A stretch of 64,000 nt of DNA from Mixophyes australis (lineage: Eukaryota > Chordata > Amphibia > Anura > Limnodynastidae). The position numbers and the translations under genes are program-made. The stretch lies in assembly GCA_036250195.1 (NCBI GenBank), contig JAVHZZ010000008.1, forward strand, positions 14,968,434 through 15,032,433. Direction: 5' to 3'. Positions within the stretch are counted from its first letter, which is position 1, and each line of letters starts with the position of its first letter. Below the pieces are notes generated by a model. The model was not told the origin of the DNA, ran no database searches, and saw only the letters and a list, made by a program, of their open reading frames with translations. Positions 44,422 to 56,006 of this stretch are shown here, in pieces.

Positions 44422-47400
44422 CCTAGGACAGTCTCCGTTCTTACCTCTGGACAGTCTCTGTTCTTACCTCTGGACAGTCTCTGTTCTTACCACTGGACAG
44501 TCTCTGTTCTTACCACTGGACAGTCTCTGTTCTTACCACTGGACAGTCTCTGTTCTTACCTCTGGACAGTCTCTGTTCTTACCACTGGACAGTCTCTGTT
44601 CTTACCACTGGACAGTCTCTGTTCTTACCACTGGCAAGTCTCTGTTCTTACCACTGGACAGTCTCTGTTCTTACCACTGGACAGTCTCTGTTCTTACCAC
44701 TGGACAGTCTTTGTTCTTACCTCTGGACAGTCTCCGTTCTTACCACTGGACAGTCTCGGTTCTTACCTCTGGACAGTCTCTGTTCTTACCACTGGACAGT
44801 CTCCGTTCTTACCACTGGACAGTCTCTGTTCTTACCACTGGACAGTCTCTGTTCTTACCACTGGACAGTCTCCGTTCTTACCTCTGGACAGTCTCCGTTC
44901 TTACGTCTGGACAGTCTCTGTTCTTACCACTGGACAGTCTCCGTTCTTACCTCTGGACAGTCTCCGTTCTTACCACTGGACAGTCTCCGTTCTTACCTCT
45001 GGACAGTCTCTGTTCTTACCTCTGGACAGTCTCTGTTCTTACCTCTGGACAGTCTCCGTTCTTACCACTGGACAGTCTCCGTTCTTACCTCTGGACAGTC
45101 TCGGTTCTTACCTCTGGACAGTCTCCGTTCTTACCTCTGGACAGTCTCCGTTCTTACCACTGGACAGTCTCTGTTCTTACCTCTGGACAGTCTCTGTTCT
45201 TACCACTGGACAGTCTCCGTTCTTACCTCTGGACAGTCTCCGTTCTTACCTCTGGACAGTCTCGGTTCTTACCACTGGACAGTCTCCGTTCTTACCACTG
45301 GACAGTCTCCGTTCTTACCTCTGGACAGTCTCTGTTCTTACCACTGGACAGTCTCCGTTCTTACCACTGGACAGTCTCCGTTCTTACCTCTGGACAGTCT
45401 CTGTTCTTACCACTGGACAGTCTCCGTTCTTACCACTGGACAGTCTCCGTTCTTACCACTGGACAGTCTCCGTTCTTACCTCTGGACAGTCTCCGTTCTT
45501 GCCTCTCGACAGTCTCCGTTTTTACCTCTGGACAGTCTCCGTTCTTACCTCTGGACAGTCTCCGTTCTTACCACTGGACAGTCTCTGTTCTTACCACTGG
45601 ACAGTCTCTGTTCTTACCTCTGGACAGTCTCTGTTCTTAAAACTGGACAGTCTCCGTTCTTACCTCTGGACAGTCTCCGTTCTTACCACTGGACAGTCTC
45701 TGTTCTTACCTCTGGACAGTCTTGGTTCTTACCTCTGGACAGTCTCTGTTCTTACCTCTGGACAGTCTCCGTTCTTACCTCTGGACAGTCTCCGTTCTTA
45801 CCACTGGACAGTCTCCGTTCTTACCACTGGACAGTCTTGGTTCTTACCTCTGGACAGTCTCGGTTCTTACCTCTGGACAGTCTCTGTTCTTACCTCTGGA
45901 CAGTCTCTGTTCTTACCACTGGACAGTCTCGGTTCTTACCTCTGGACAGTCTCTGTTCTTACCACTGGACAGTCTTGGTTCTTACTACTGGACAGTCTCC
46001 ATTCTTACCTCTGGACAGTCTCCGTTCTTACCTCTGGACAGTCTCCGTTCTTACCACTGGACAGTCTCTGTTCTTACCTCTGGACAGTCTTGGTTCTTAC
46101 CTCTGGACAGTCTCTGTTCTTACCTCTGGACAGTCTCTGTTCTTACCACTGGACAGTCTCCGTTCTTACCTCTGGACAGTCTCCGTTCTTACCTCTGGAC
46201 AGTCTCCGTTCTTACCACTGGACAGACTCTGTTCTTACCTCTGGACAGTCTCTGTTCTTACCTCTGGACAGTCTCTGTTCTTACCTCTGGACAGTCTCTG
46301 TTCTTACCACTGGACAGTCTCCGTTCTTACCACTGGACAGTCTCCGTTCTTACCACTGGACAGTCTCCATTCTTACTTCTGAACAGTCTCTGTTCTTACC
46401 ACTGGACAGTCTCTGTTCTTACCACTGGACAGTCTCCGTTCTTACCACTGGACAGTCTCCGTTCTTACCTCTGGACAGTCTCCGTTCTTACCTCTGGACA
46501 GTCTCCATTCTTACTTCTGAACAGTCTCTGTTCTTACCACTGGACAGTCTCTGTTCTTACCTCTGGACAGTCTCCGTTCTTACCTCTGGACAGTCTCCGT
46601 TCTTACCACTGGACAGTCTCCGTTCTTACCACTGGACAGTCTTGGTTCTTACCTCTGGACAGTCTCGGTTCTTACCTCTGGACAGTCTCTGTTCTTACCT
46701 CTGGACAGTCTCTGTTCTTACCACTGGACAGTCTCGGTTCTTACCTCTGGACAGTCTCTGTTCTTACCACTGGACAGTCTTGGTTCTTACTACTGGACAG
46801 TCTCCATTCTTACCTCTGGACAGTCTCCGTTCTTACCTCTGGACAGTCTCCGTTCTTACCACTGGACAGTCTCTGTTCTTACCTCTGGACAGTCTTGGTT
46901 CTTACCTCTGGACAGTCTCTGTTCTTACCTCTGGACAGTCTCTGTTCTTACCACTGGACAGTCTCCGTTCTTACCTCTGGACAGTCTCCGTTCTTACCTC
47001 TGGACAGTCTCCGTTCTTACCACTGGACAGACTCTGTTCTTACCTCTGGACAGTCTCTGTTCTTACCTCTGGACAGTCTCTGTTCTTACCTCTGGACAGT
47101 CTCTGTTCTTACCACTGGACAGTCTCCGTTCTTACCACTGGACAGTCTCCGTTCTTACCACTGGACAGTCTCCATTCTTACTTCTGAACAGTCTCTGTTC
47201 TTACCACTGGACAGTCTCTGTTCTTACCACTGGACAGTCTCGATTTTTACCACTGGACAATCTCCATTCTTACCTCTGGACAGTCTCTGTTCTTACCTCT
47301 GTACAGTCTCCGTTCTTACCTCTGGACAGTCTCGGTTCTTACCTCTGGACAGTCTCTGTTCTTACCACTGGACAGTCTCTGTTCTTACCTCTGGACAGTC

Positions 47401-47867
47401 TCGGTTCTTACCTCTGGACAGTCTCGGTTCTTACCTCTGGACAGTCTCGGTTCTTACCACTGGACAGTCTCTGTTCTTACCTCTGGACAGTCTCGGTTCT
47501 TACCTCTGGACAGTCTCGGTTCTTACCACTGGACAGTCTCTGTTCTTACCTCTGGACAGTCTCGGTTCTTACCTCTGGACAGTCTCTGTTCTTACCACTG
47601 GACAGTCTCCGTTCTTACCTCTGGACAGTCTCCGTTCTTACCTCTGGACAGTCTCGGTTCTTACCTCTGGACAGTCTCTGTTCTTACCACTGGACAGTCT
47701 CCGTTCTTACCACTGGACAGTCTCCGTTCTTACCTCTGGACAGTCTCCGTTCTTACCTCTGGACAGTCTCCGTTCTTACCACTGGACAGTCTCTGTTCTT
47801 ACCTCTGGACAGTCTCCGTTCTTACCACTGGACAGTCCCCGTTCTTACCTCTGGACAGTGTCAGTTC
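44422..47867 (+). repeat. Large 23-bp minisatellite (about 150 copies) in intron 5
   Basis: The unit is CTCTGGACAGTCTCTGTTCT plus TAC. Two main variable sites occur: AC versus CT before CTGG, and CTCTG / CTCCG / CTCGG / CTTGG / CTCCA before TTC. The period stays at 23 across the array, so 3 units make 69 bp and one forward frame is open for 931 codons (44392-47187) without being a gene. A block of 35 units is duplicated with an 805-bp offset (for example CTTGGTTC at 45836 and 46641). Confidence 0.95.
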
Positions 47868-47869
47868 AG

Positions 47870-48578
47870 AAACAGACCAGACACCAGTGACCACAGTTAC
47901 ATGCGAATTCATGCCTGCACATAAATACCACTTTCCAGTGCCTATGACTTGAGAGGCGGCACAGGGGAGGGAATGGGACGGATGAACAGTAGACCATGTA
48001 CAGAAAGAGCCGGCCGATGTGGTAGAAGCCGACTGTGCTGTTTTGAAGTACATTATTTTTTAGCTGTGACATTTGCACCAGCGACAGGGCAGGTGTGAGT
48101 GCCGACTGATAGTGATGACTGATATGGCAGAGTCTTTGTATTAAAAGACGATTAACTATTTAAACACATTGTATGTACAGTGCACATTAACATCTTAGTG
48201 ATATATGTATTTTATGTAAAAAAAAATGAAAAAAGTTTGTTTTTTTAAAACACATTTTTTAATGATTATAGTATTATGAGTTGTTCATTTCTTTTATATA
48301 TTCTTTTATATATTATATATATTATATATTATTTCATGTGTTCTGATGTGTTATGTTGCACATATGTATGTGCGTATCCTACACTCTGTTCTGTCTGTAT
48401 ACACAGAACAAGTAACGTTTAAGCAGATTGTACTTACACCCAGATTTAAATGGAAACGTATCTTGAGATCCGCTTGGGCTCGAATACAGGCGACCGTACG
48501 TTCACGTTCCATTCTTGTTTTAAAAATGCAACTTGCGTGCAGGTTGCTTTAGAAGATGAATCAGACCCCTTGTGATTA
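47870..48578 (+). repeat. Unclassified AT-rich interspersed repeat, copy B
   Basis: It starts immediately at the end of the 23-bp array. It shares ACACATTGTATGTACAGTG, TTTTATGTAAAA and the closing GAATCAGACC with 18025-18470. Confidence 0.6.
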
Positions 48579-48838
48579 CTGTCTTTGTTTTATAATACTG
48601 TATTTATGAGTGTAAATGCACAAACCATGGCTTCTCAGCTCTGCTAATAGTCTCAATTAAAGAAAAAAAAGTGGTCAAGAACTATATTCAAGTGTGCCAG
48701 ACACAATACCTCTGTTGACCACAGAGTGGCGTGCTGCTCCACTAAACCATTATGAAATCAGGACAGTATGTGTCATAAGGACTGAGATAGTTGTGGTTAA
48801 GCAGGAGTCACTTCTAAAGTGTCAGGAACTTAAAAATT

Positions 48839-49043
48839 ACTATTTATATAGCACCACTAATTTTGCAGCGCTGTACAGAGAACTCATTCACATCAATCCC
48901 TGCCCCACTGGAATTTATAATCTAAATCCCCTAACATACACCAAGAAAGATAAGGGTAATTTAATAGCAGCCAATTAACTTACCAGTATGTTTTTGGAGT
49001 ATGGGAGGAAACCCACGCAAACACAGGGAGGACATACAAACTC
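48839..49043 (-). mobile_element. SINE, 3' two-thirds, reverse orientation
   Basis: From ACTATTTATATAGCACCACT through CCAATTAACTTACCAGTATG to GGACATACAAACTC. The tRNA-like head is missing. Confidence 0.82.
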
Positions 49044-49380
49044 GAAGTGCTACTAGACTAAAGAATATAGATTAAATCGATTTTGAAACCTAAATGTATT
49101 GTTTTATGATGATCATTTGTGGGTTAATTAAAAATGATTAAGTTAAACAATATTATTGTGAAAATATAACATTATTATGACTTATCCATAAGGGAATTAG
49201 TCATTTCAGGGTCTAGAAAACATTTCATCAGTCTCTAATGATCTTTCCCTTAATATACTCAAAACCTACTGGGGAACATTGTGTTAATGTAACACATAGC
49301 AACCATAAGACGATTGCTGTCTATTTTTAATCGGCACTAGAAAAAGGACATAATATTTGATTTATTGCTATGGGTTCGAC

Positions 49381-49572
49381 CAGTGTTTCTTAAACCTGGT
49401 CCTCAGGACCCCTAACAGTGCATGTTTTCCAGATCTCCTTGATTTAGCACAGGTGTAATCATTACTGGCTGACACATTGTAACAGTTCCACAGGTGGTAG
49501 AATTATTTCTCTTGTTACCTGGAAAACCTGCCCTGTTAGTGGGACACGGGGACTGGGTCTGAGAAACACTGG
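49381..49572. mobile_element. Palindromic MITE (CAGTGTTTCT family)
   Basis: The left CAGTGTTTCTTAAACCTGGT mirrors the right ACTGGGTCTGAGAAACACTG. The inner arms carry TAACAGTGCATGTTTTCCAG. Related to 52995-53180. Confidence 0.78.
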
Positions 49573-50160
49573 ATTAGACCACTTATTTGCACGATTAGCT
49601 GTGTATCAGTTTTTATCTGTGTCCTCCACGTGTCAGTTTAATGCTACCTGGTTGCAGCTGTGTTAGGCAATATTAAGGGTTAAATAAACTGTGGATAAAA
49701 TATTATTATGCTGCATTTCTCACAAATTGTGCCACGGTCTATTGTCAATCATGGTCCCTATCTTTACCAACCTCAAGACCTCATTTGCTGCACCTATAGT
49801 ATAATCTGGAATACTTTTCTTTGTCCTGTCAGATTGTTACATCTAGTGCATTTATAACCTCAATACCAATAGCAAAATTTGGGTAGAGCTCTCAAAAGAG
49901 CAGAGCCGGCTCTACTGAGCGCGTGCAGTCCCGGTCATGTGACCGCTGCATATGCGCTGGTCTGAAGGGGCCTTCTGGTCATGTGATAGGAAAGTGGCGG
50001 GGGGGAGGAGGGGGCTTGGGTAAGCGGGAGGAGGTCTGGGACTCAGGTAGGATGCTGGGGCAAGGTGGGGGCAACGCGGTATTGCTGGGCTTATTTTGCG
50101 ATGAAAAACTAGCCTTAGTGCCACATATTTATGAATGGTTATCTGATATTTTTTATCTGT
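49573..50160. other. Unassigned intron 5 DNA
   Basis: G-rich stretch near 49995-50040; no exon or repeat recognised. Confidence 0.35.
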
Positions 50161-50232
50161 CATCATCATCATCAACAACATTTATTTATATAGCGCCGGC
50201 AAATTCCGTAGCGCTTTACAATTTACAATTGT
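50161..50232 (-). mobile_element. L2-type tail fragment
   Basis: CATCATCATCATCAACAACA, then TTTATTTATATAGCGCCGGC and TTCCGTAGCGCTTTACAATT. A short CCAATCAGATTCTAGCTGTC fragment of the fold-back MITE follows at about 50250. Confidence 0.78.
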
Positions 50233-51549
50233 CCCAGAAGCCCACAACAACCAATCAGATTCTAGCTGTCATCTACTTTTAAGAACATGAAAATAAACAT
50301 CTGATTGGTTGCCGTACGGATGCAACAGCTTTTTTGCAGTTGACCGTGCGCCAGTATTTATAAATAAAACAATCTTTTCTAAATGGATAGACTTAAAAGA
50401 GAATGTAACGTTCTTCTCAATAGCATCGTTGTCCCTAATTTCTCAATAGCCGCTCTCCAGTACGTTGGTACATATGCAGCCAGGTCAGCTCAGCGTTGTC
50501 TGAATCCACGTTCTTGTCTGTACGGCTGAAATCACATTACTGCAATAAGAAATTCAATGTTGAACGTAAAATAAAAAGAGACAGAAACACAATGTTAAAC
50601 AGCTAATGAAAACTTTACGATCCTAATCTAAATTGTTTAATGTGGTTTTTGTAAATAATCTCCTTTTAAACTGGTGTTTTATAAATAGCTTTCATTTAAT
50701 GCAATTTATTTTTGTGAATGTGCTAAATGGTAATGGCAGGAGATTGCTGTTTAATGGCATTGATCTGTTTTCCCTGAGCGTCTTAAAGTGTCCATTTGTT
50801 TTCTTGTGGGCAGACGGCGTCAGCGGTCACCGGGGTCACACATAAATATACTGAAACTCATTTGACGTTGGGTGCGAATTGCGCTTATTTTAAAGTATAG
50901 ACGAGAAAGAAGCTTTCACTGGAGGTTCCCCCCCCCCCCCATAGAACATGGTTAAAATCAGGAACTGGGGGGCAGGGGGGGGGGGATCCCGGGCCGGTCC
51001 TGTCCCATAGTGGGCTACCTTGGGATTGGTCACTGGGCTACTTGCATTTTCTTTTCCTTTAAAATGTTCCTAATAGGCTGAGTTGAGTCTGCCCCTTGAG
51101 TTAAAATTTTCCAGCCCTCCCCTGGTTAAAATAAAATGAAAATCTAAACCAGAGGTAGACATGAAACCATAAAGTGTATCTGGCTGTAAAGAGCATTAAA
51201 ATAAATAAATTTATCATACTATTCCTCCCAAAGGTTTTAAAGAATGTACCTTTTGCTCTGTCCGACCCCTCTTGTCAGCAGGCTTTCTAGATTGCCTACC
51301 TGATGCTATGAGAGCACGAGAAAGATAACAGCAAAATATGTCATCTATGGTTTATTTTTATTATTATTTATGGACATGTACACAAAACCTTATTTTAAGT
51401 TAATTACAATAATTGCTTTTTTTTGTTAATGACATTAAAAACAGGGAGGGGACTGGCCTTCTATCGTAGCCCGAGGATATTAAGGACGTGTTTGTGCAAT
51501 TAAGAACAGATACAAACAGTGACACAGACGCATATACCCCTGTCCAAGA
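50233..51549. other. Mostly unassigned intron 5 DNA
   Basis: Repeat fragment near 50985-51125 (see 41745-42040), C run at 50930-50940 and G runs near 50968-50984. No exon. Confidence 0.35.
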
Positions 51550-51658
51550 TCATCATCATCATCACCATTTATTTATATAGCGCCACTGATTCCGCAGCGC
51601 TGTACAGAGAACTCACATCAGTCCCTGCCCCATTGGGGCTTACAGTCTAAATTCCCTA

Positions 51659-51702
<44 letters not shown>

Positions 51703-51900
51703 TAGGGTCAGTTTTGATAGCAGCCAATTAACCTACCAGTATGTTTTTGGAGTGTGGGACAAAACCGGAGCACCCGGAGGAAACCCACGAAAACATGGGG
51801 AGAACATACAAACTCCACACAGATAAGGTCATAGTCGGGAATTGAACTCATGACCCCAGCGTGAGGCAGAAGTGCTAACCACTGAGCCACCGTGCTGCCC
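51550..51900 (-). mobile_element. tRNA-headed SINE with internal (CA)n
   Basis: Reverse, nearly full length: tail CATCATCATCACCATTTATT to head CTAACCACTGAGCCACCGTG. A pure CA run of about 20 units (51659-51699) has grown inside at the site where other copies have a short ACACAC. Confidence 0.88.
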
Positions 51901-51904
51901 ACAA

Positions 51905-52140
51905 GATGTATTATTATACGGTTGAAGCTGGATTATTATATGATCCAAGCTGTATTATTATACAGTCCAAGCTGTATTATTGTATGGTCCAAGTTGTATT
52001 ATTATATGGTCCATGCTCTATTTTTTATTACACTGTCCAAGCTGTATTATTATGTGGTCCAAGCCGTATTATTATATGGACCAAGCTGTATTATTATACA
52101 ATCCAAGCTGTAGTATTATACGGTCCAAGCCGTATTATTT
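51905..52140. repeat. 22-bp minisatellite
   Basis: About 11 units like TATTATTATACGGTCCAAGC plus TG, next to the SINE head. Several frames are open. Confidence 0.88.
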
Positions 52141-52994
52141 GCAAGTGATCAAGAGTAGGTGCAAATAGCGGATGGTGATGATGATGATTATGGTCGCCAG
52201 CGATAGCATCCACTGGAGAGTGGCTGTTTGTGAATGCTCCGCTGCGTTGATCGGTGCTTTCTTCTTTGCCCGTGCACAGATTATGCTTTTACGTGTGTGT
52301 TTAAGCAGATGTCTTTCTATATTTGGCTACGCCTCATAGAACTGGAAGGCTGTGTGCTGAAATCTGGCTGCTTAACACAGCACGGAATAGCAGAGGAGTC
52401 AGTGGGACTCTGCAGATAAGGAAGGGCTGCAGAATAGGTCATATTATTTCCAGTAAATAAGAAAACATTTTAAAGTGCATGAAAAAGTTGTGGACCAGCT
52501 TCAGTATCCAGTTAGAAAATAACGTAGGGCAGAGAATACGGCTCCACATGCCAGCGGTGCAGAAATAGAGATATGGGGCGAGCTATATATAGAGCTTGTT
52601 CGGGAACACATCCTGTGATCTGGGGACATGGAAAAAAGAAGAGAATCAGTTGTGGTCAGCGAGTGACATCGCAGAGACCTCTCATTTTCCAATTGTCTAT
52701 TTATAAGACACGAATTGTCATTTGCAAATTGGAAAAATTAGGGATACTCAGCACAAATACTTTTTCTTGACCTTTTGTGTATTCCGGGAGTTCCCAGCCC
52801 TGTGGGTGATCCCAGAACCTTTTCCCTCCTGCAAAATGTTTTTTTTAGTGTTGCACCTATCATGCACTTGGAGAGGAGGATCACGGGTGTTAATGTGCCA
52901 GGCCGCTACAATTAGGGTGTGCGGACACAAATGAAGTGCGTCATAGTTTCAGTTACACAGATCTGCTCCAGGACACTCATTAATGTTGTTACAC
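52141..52994. other. Unassigned intron 5 DNA
   Basis: No exon or nameable repeat; a short GATGAT run at 52174. Confidence 0.35.
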
Positions 52995-53180
52995 CAGGGT
53001 TTCCCAAATCCAGTCCTCAGGGAGCCCTAACAGTGCAGGTTTTCCAGGTGACATAATTCTACCACCTGTGGATCTGTTACAATGTATCAGTCAGTAATGA
53101 CTACACCTGTGCTCCAACAAGGAGATAAGGAAAACCTGCACTGTTAGGAGCTCCCTGAGGACTGGGTTTGGGAAACCCTG
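52995..53180. mobile_element. Palindromic MITE (CAGGGTTTCCC family)
   Basis: The left CAGGGTTTCCCAAATCCAGT mirrors the right ACTGGGTTTGGGAAACCCTG. The inner arms carry CTAACAGTGCAGGTTTTCC and its inverse. Same family as 49381-49572, better preserved. Confidence 0.82.
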
Positions 53181-54479
53181 GCAACGTGATGTAACATTTT
53201 CACCAACATAAATTGGGTGCACATTTTGGCGTAGATGAAGATGATTGCCCATAAATGCATTATATCCCAGTAACTGCTCATCTATGGGGAAAATAATCTG
53301 TATTTCTAAGGTTCACTCCATTTTCCCTTTAAGAACTACGTCAGCAGTAGACAGTTTTTCCAGTACTATTCAGGTTTACCAAGATATCCAAGGTCAGGGT
53401 TTTGCTTTTCTAATCTGATATTAGCGCGTAGGAAACATTTTCTCCATAGGTCCTTGCACAATATCATGACATTGATATCAGAGTTCACATGATAACAATC
53501 TTTTGAAGGAAGAAATAATATATTTATATATTACAGTGAAATATTTATTACTTGGTCTTGCATTGCTGTCATCTATACAATATATACACATGAACCTTAT
53601 ATACAATTACATTTATGAGTACCATGAACCTTAATGATTGCAGTGTTTTCCTGTAGTGAAATTAAATGAATAAACAGCATAGAACAGTGACACCTAGTGG
53701 TCAACTTATCATGATAAAAATGGCAAAATATTTGTTTAACATTAACGAATAATTACTAATGAAAGGACATAGCTCAGACATTGCAGAATACATTTTTGAC
53801 TCTATGTAATTATAACACTTTTTTTTAGGACAGGATAGCTTCATGTCCAGATATGACTATTTCTATTCCATTTAGAGAGAAGATATGATTAGGACACCCA
53901 TGTGTCGCAGTTTTTTTTGGACATTTCTGTGTTTTCTTGTTAGATATCTTTTCCCTTTTTTTTTTTTCCTGCATTTCAGAATTAGTGGTAATAGCATCAT
54001 GTGGTTATTTTGCTATATGAAAGGATTGAGAATATGCGATCAATTTATTCAGTACACAGAAAGACAACGCGTTTCACTAAGTGCCCAACACCGTACCAAA
54101 TGTGCACCTAAACATTCCAATGAGTGCAAACATACCTGTCGCAAAGTTTGAAATTCAGTCCTGTCGTATACTTCAGATTGTCCATCCCAATAGCAGATCA
54201 TGGGACGTAATAGAATCATGTTTGTAACATTCCTGTAATCTCTCGTAAGGAAATAAACTATTAGATAACACAGTATAAAAGGATTGTAGATACTTTGTAG
54301 AAATAGATACAAATTATCAGGTGGATGGAACTAGTATCAAAAAGTGTTAACAAAGGCTCCATGGTAATTAAAGTAGTACAGAAATCATTAAAAAAAACAC
54401 AATAGTAAAAGTCTTTGTTTAGACCTATTGGTGCCATTGTTTGTCAGTCCACCTAGGTTCTTGTTGGAGCGAGTGTTGG
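53181..54479. other. Unassigned intron 5 DNA
   Basis: AT-rich; no exon or nameable repeat visible. Confidence 0.4.
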
Positions 54480-55540
54480 TCTGAGTGGAGATTGGGGCAG
54501 TTGTGAGGATCTACCAGTGTGAGTAGTATATGTGAAAACATAGTAGGTTCTAGTAGAGAGATGGGCTTTCAGAGTGTTTGATGATTTGTAGGCGGTGGGA
54601 GAGTCTGATCAGATGTGTGAGGGAGATCCATAGATGGGCACAGAAGGAGGCCTGTAGATGGGAGTAAGATGTGGTTATGACAGAGGGGGTGAGACGCAGG
54701 TCTAAGAAGGTGTGAGGCAGAGTGTTATGAGTAGAGCTGTGAGATGTAGGAACGGGAGGTGCTGTTGGCGGCTTTGTAGCTGAGGGTGAGTTATTTGAAA
54801 TGGATTCTGAAAGTTATATACAGAATGGTGCGGCAGACATGGAGAGGCGAGAGAGAGGACAAAGTTACTGCAGCATTTAGGGTAGATTTAAGCTGGGACA
54901 GATGGGTAAGGAAATTGCCAGATGAGAAGGTTGCAGTCGCCTGGACCATAGATGAGGAGAGAATGGGTAAAAGCTTTGGGTGCATTTGGGTAAATAAAAG
55001 GCCATAGTCTAACAACATTTCAGAGGTGGAGGCGACAGGACCGGGAGAGAGACTGGATGTGAGTCATAAAGCAGAGGGTGGAGAGGACATAGAGGCAGCG
55101 GGCTTGAGAGACTGAGGAAATTGTTGGGATGTTGATGGTGAGGAAGATTTGATGGAACGTGGTGGTCTGGGGGGACGGAAGATGATAAGCTTGACTTTTG
55201 CCATGTTTATCTTGATGTAGTTTTCACAAACACATATGTAAATAGCAGAGAGAGAGAGAGTTGGTCACATGAGATTGTAGAGAAAGGACGTGGTCAGGGG
55301 AGGAGATGTAGATTTAGGTGTCCTCAGCTTAGTGGCGGGACCGGAGGCTGAATGAATGAATGAGTTCACCAAGAGTAGAGTTGCACAATGGGAAGAGCAG
55401 AGGTCCAGGAGCAGAGCCTTGTGGGTTCTATCAGATAAGGAGGCTCGTGGAGGATGTGTCAGAGATAGTCACAATGAAGGAGCAGCTGAATATGCAGGTA
55501 GGAGGTGAATCCCAGGAAAATGGCATTAAAATCATCTGTT
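54480..55540 (-). mobile_element. L2-clade LINE reverse transcriptase remnant
   Basis: Read on the minus strand it gives NPQGSAPGPLLFPLCNSTLG near 55340-55426 (the PQGSxLGPLLF reverse transcriptase motif), then AEDT at the place of the catalytic YADDT near 55318-55332. Downstream on the minus strand are an LSYKAANS-like segment and a SNTLKAHLS-like end, parallel to LLTYKAVNK and FKRSLKTHLF in the plus-strand L2 at 4822-5484. Many stops and frameshifts; long dead. It ends about 315 bp before exon 6. Confidence 0.82.
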
Positions 55541-55854
55541 GGCAAGAAGTCACATTAATGTCTCTGTCTAAATCACAAGCGATAATATGTTTTATATGGT
55601 CACCCTCCTCCATGTAGTATCACAGAGTCCCCGCAAGTGGTATATTATTTAATTTATACTGATATTTTATAAGTCTAGTTGGGGAATTTTTGGAGGAGGT
55701 AATGGAAATAGTTCTTAAAGATGCTATAAGATCACTCTCCGCCGAGACGGGGTAATGTGCACTTATCACACTTTGTCGGCAAACTTCTCAAACGTAAATG
55801 TATTTTTCTCTGTCTTTAAATCGTATTTTAAGTAAAGTGTATTTTACTTCTCAG

Positions 55855-56006
55855 CTGCGACGATGGTAGAAGCCGGAAGGGACAAAAATAACCCCGATGA
55901 GTTTGCGGTGGCCTTGGATGAAGCCCTCGGAGACTTTGCCTTCCCCGATGAGTTTGTCTTTGACGTCTGGGGAGCCATCGGAGATGCTAAGAAAGGACGC
56001 CTTTAA
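55855..56006 (+). CDS. gipc2: GIPC2-like terminal coding exon 6 (end of GH2)
   Basis: Two bases complete GCT from exon 5, then 49 codons and TAA at 56004-56006. The acceptor is TTACTTCTCAG. The peptide starts ATMVEAGRDKNNPDEFAVAL and continues DEALGDFAFPDEFVFDVWG to the C-terminus GAIGDAKKGRL. FAFPDEFVFDVWG is the family signature at the end of GH2. The tail resembles GIPC2 in length and in its basic Gly-Leu type ending. Polyadenylation signals follow within 150 bp. Confidence 0.95.

Larger units (their letters stand above)
23308..56006 (+). other. gipc2: GIPC2-like gene locus (exons 2-6, exon 1 not in view)
   Basis: Five exons join to a 711-base reading frame (236 residues plus stop) with intron phases 0, 0, 1, 0, 1. 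GIPC proteins are cytoplasmic adaptors: a central PDZ domain binds C-terminal tails of membrane receptors, and a C-terminal GH2 domain links the cargo to myosin VI for endocytic transport. The PDZ lies in exons 2-3, a variable linker in exon 4, and GH2 in exons 4-6. Residues shared with GIPC2 rather than GIPC1 or GIPC3, as I recall these proteins, include VGDHIESING, NIVG, LIEP and DEFAVALDE. Some positions ([20 protein letters not shown]) look GIPC1- or GIPC3-like, so paralogue choice is likely but not certain. The GH1 region encoded by the first exon was not found in 1-23307 and probably lies upstream. All exons look functional, with no frameshift or stop. Confidence 0.85.

Noticed and set aside
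44392..47187. 931-codon ORF with a 23-residue repeat
   Set aside because: It is the 23-bp array read through. Other forward frames are equally open (722 and 309 codons), there is no domain, and it lies inside an intron.
44422..47867. CRISPR-like array
   Set aside because: The repeats are contiguous with no unique spacers, in a vertebrate intron; a tandem satellite.
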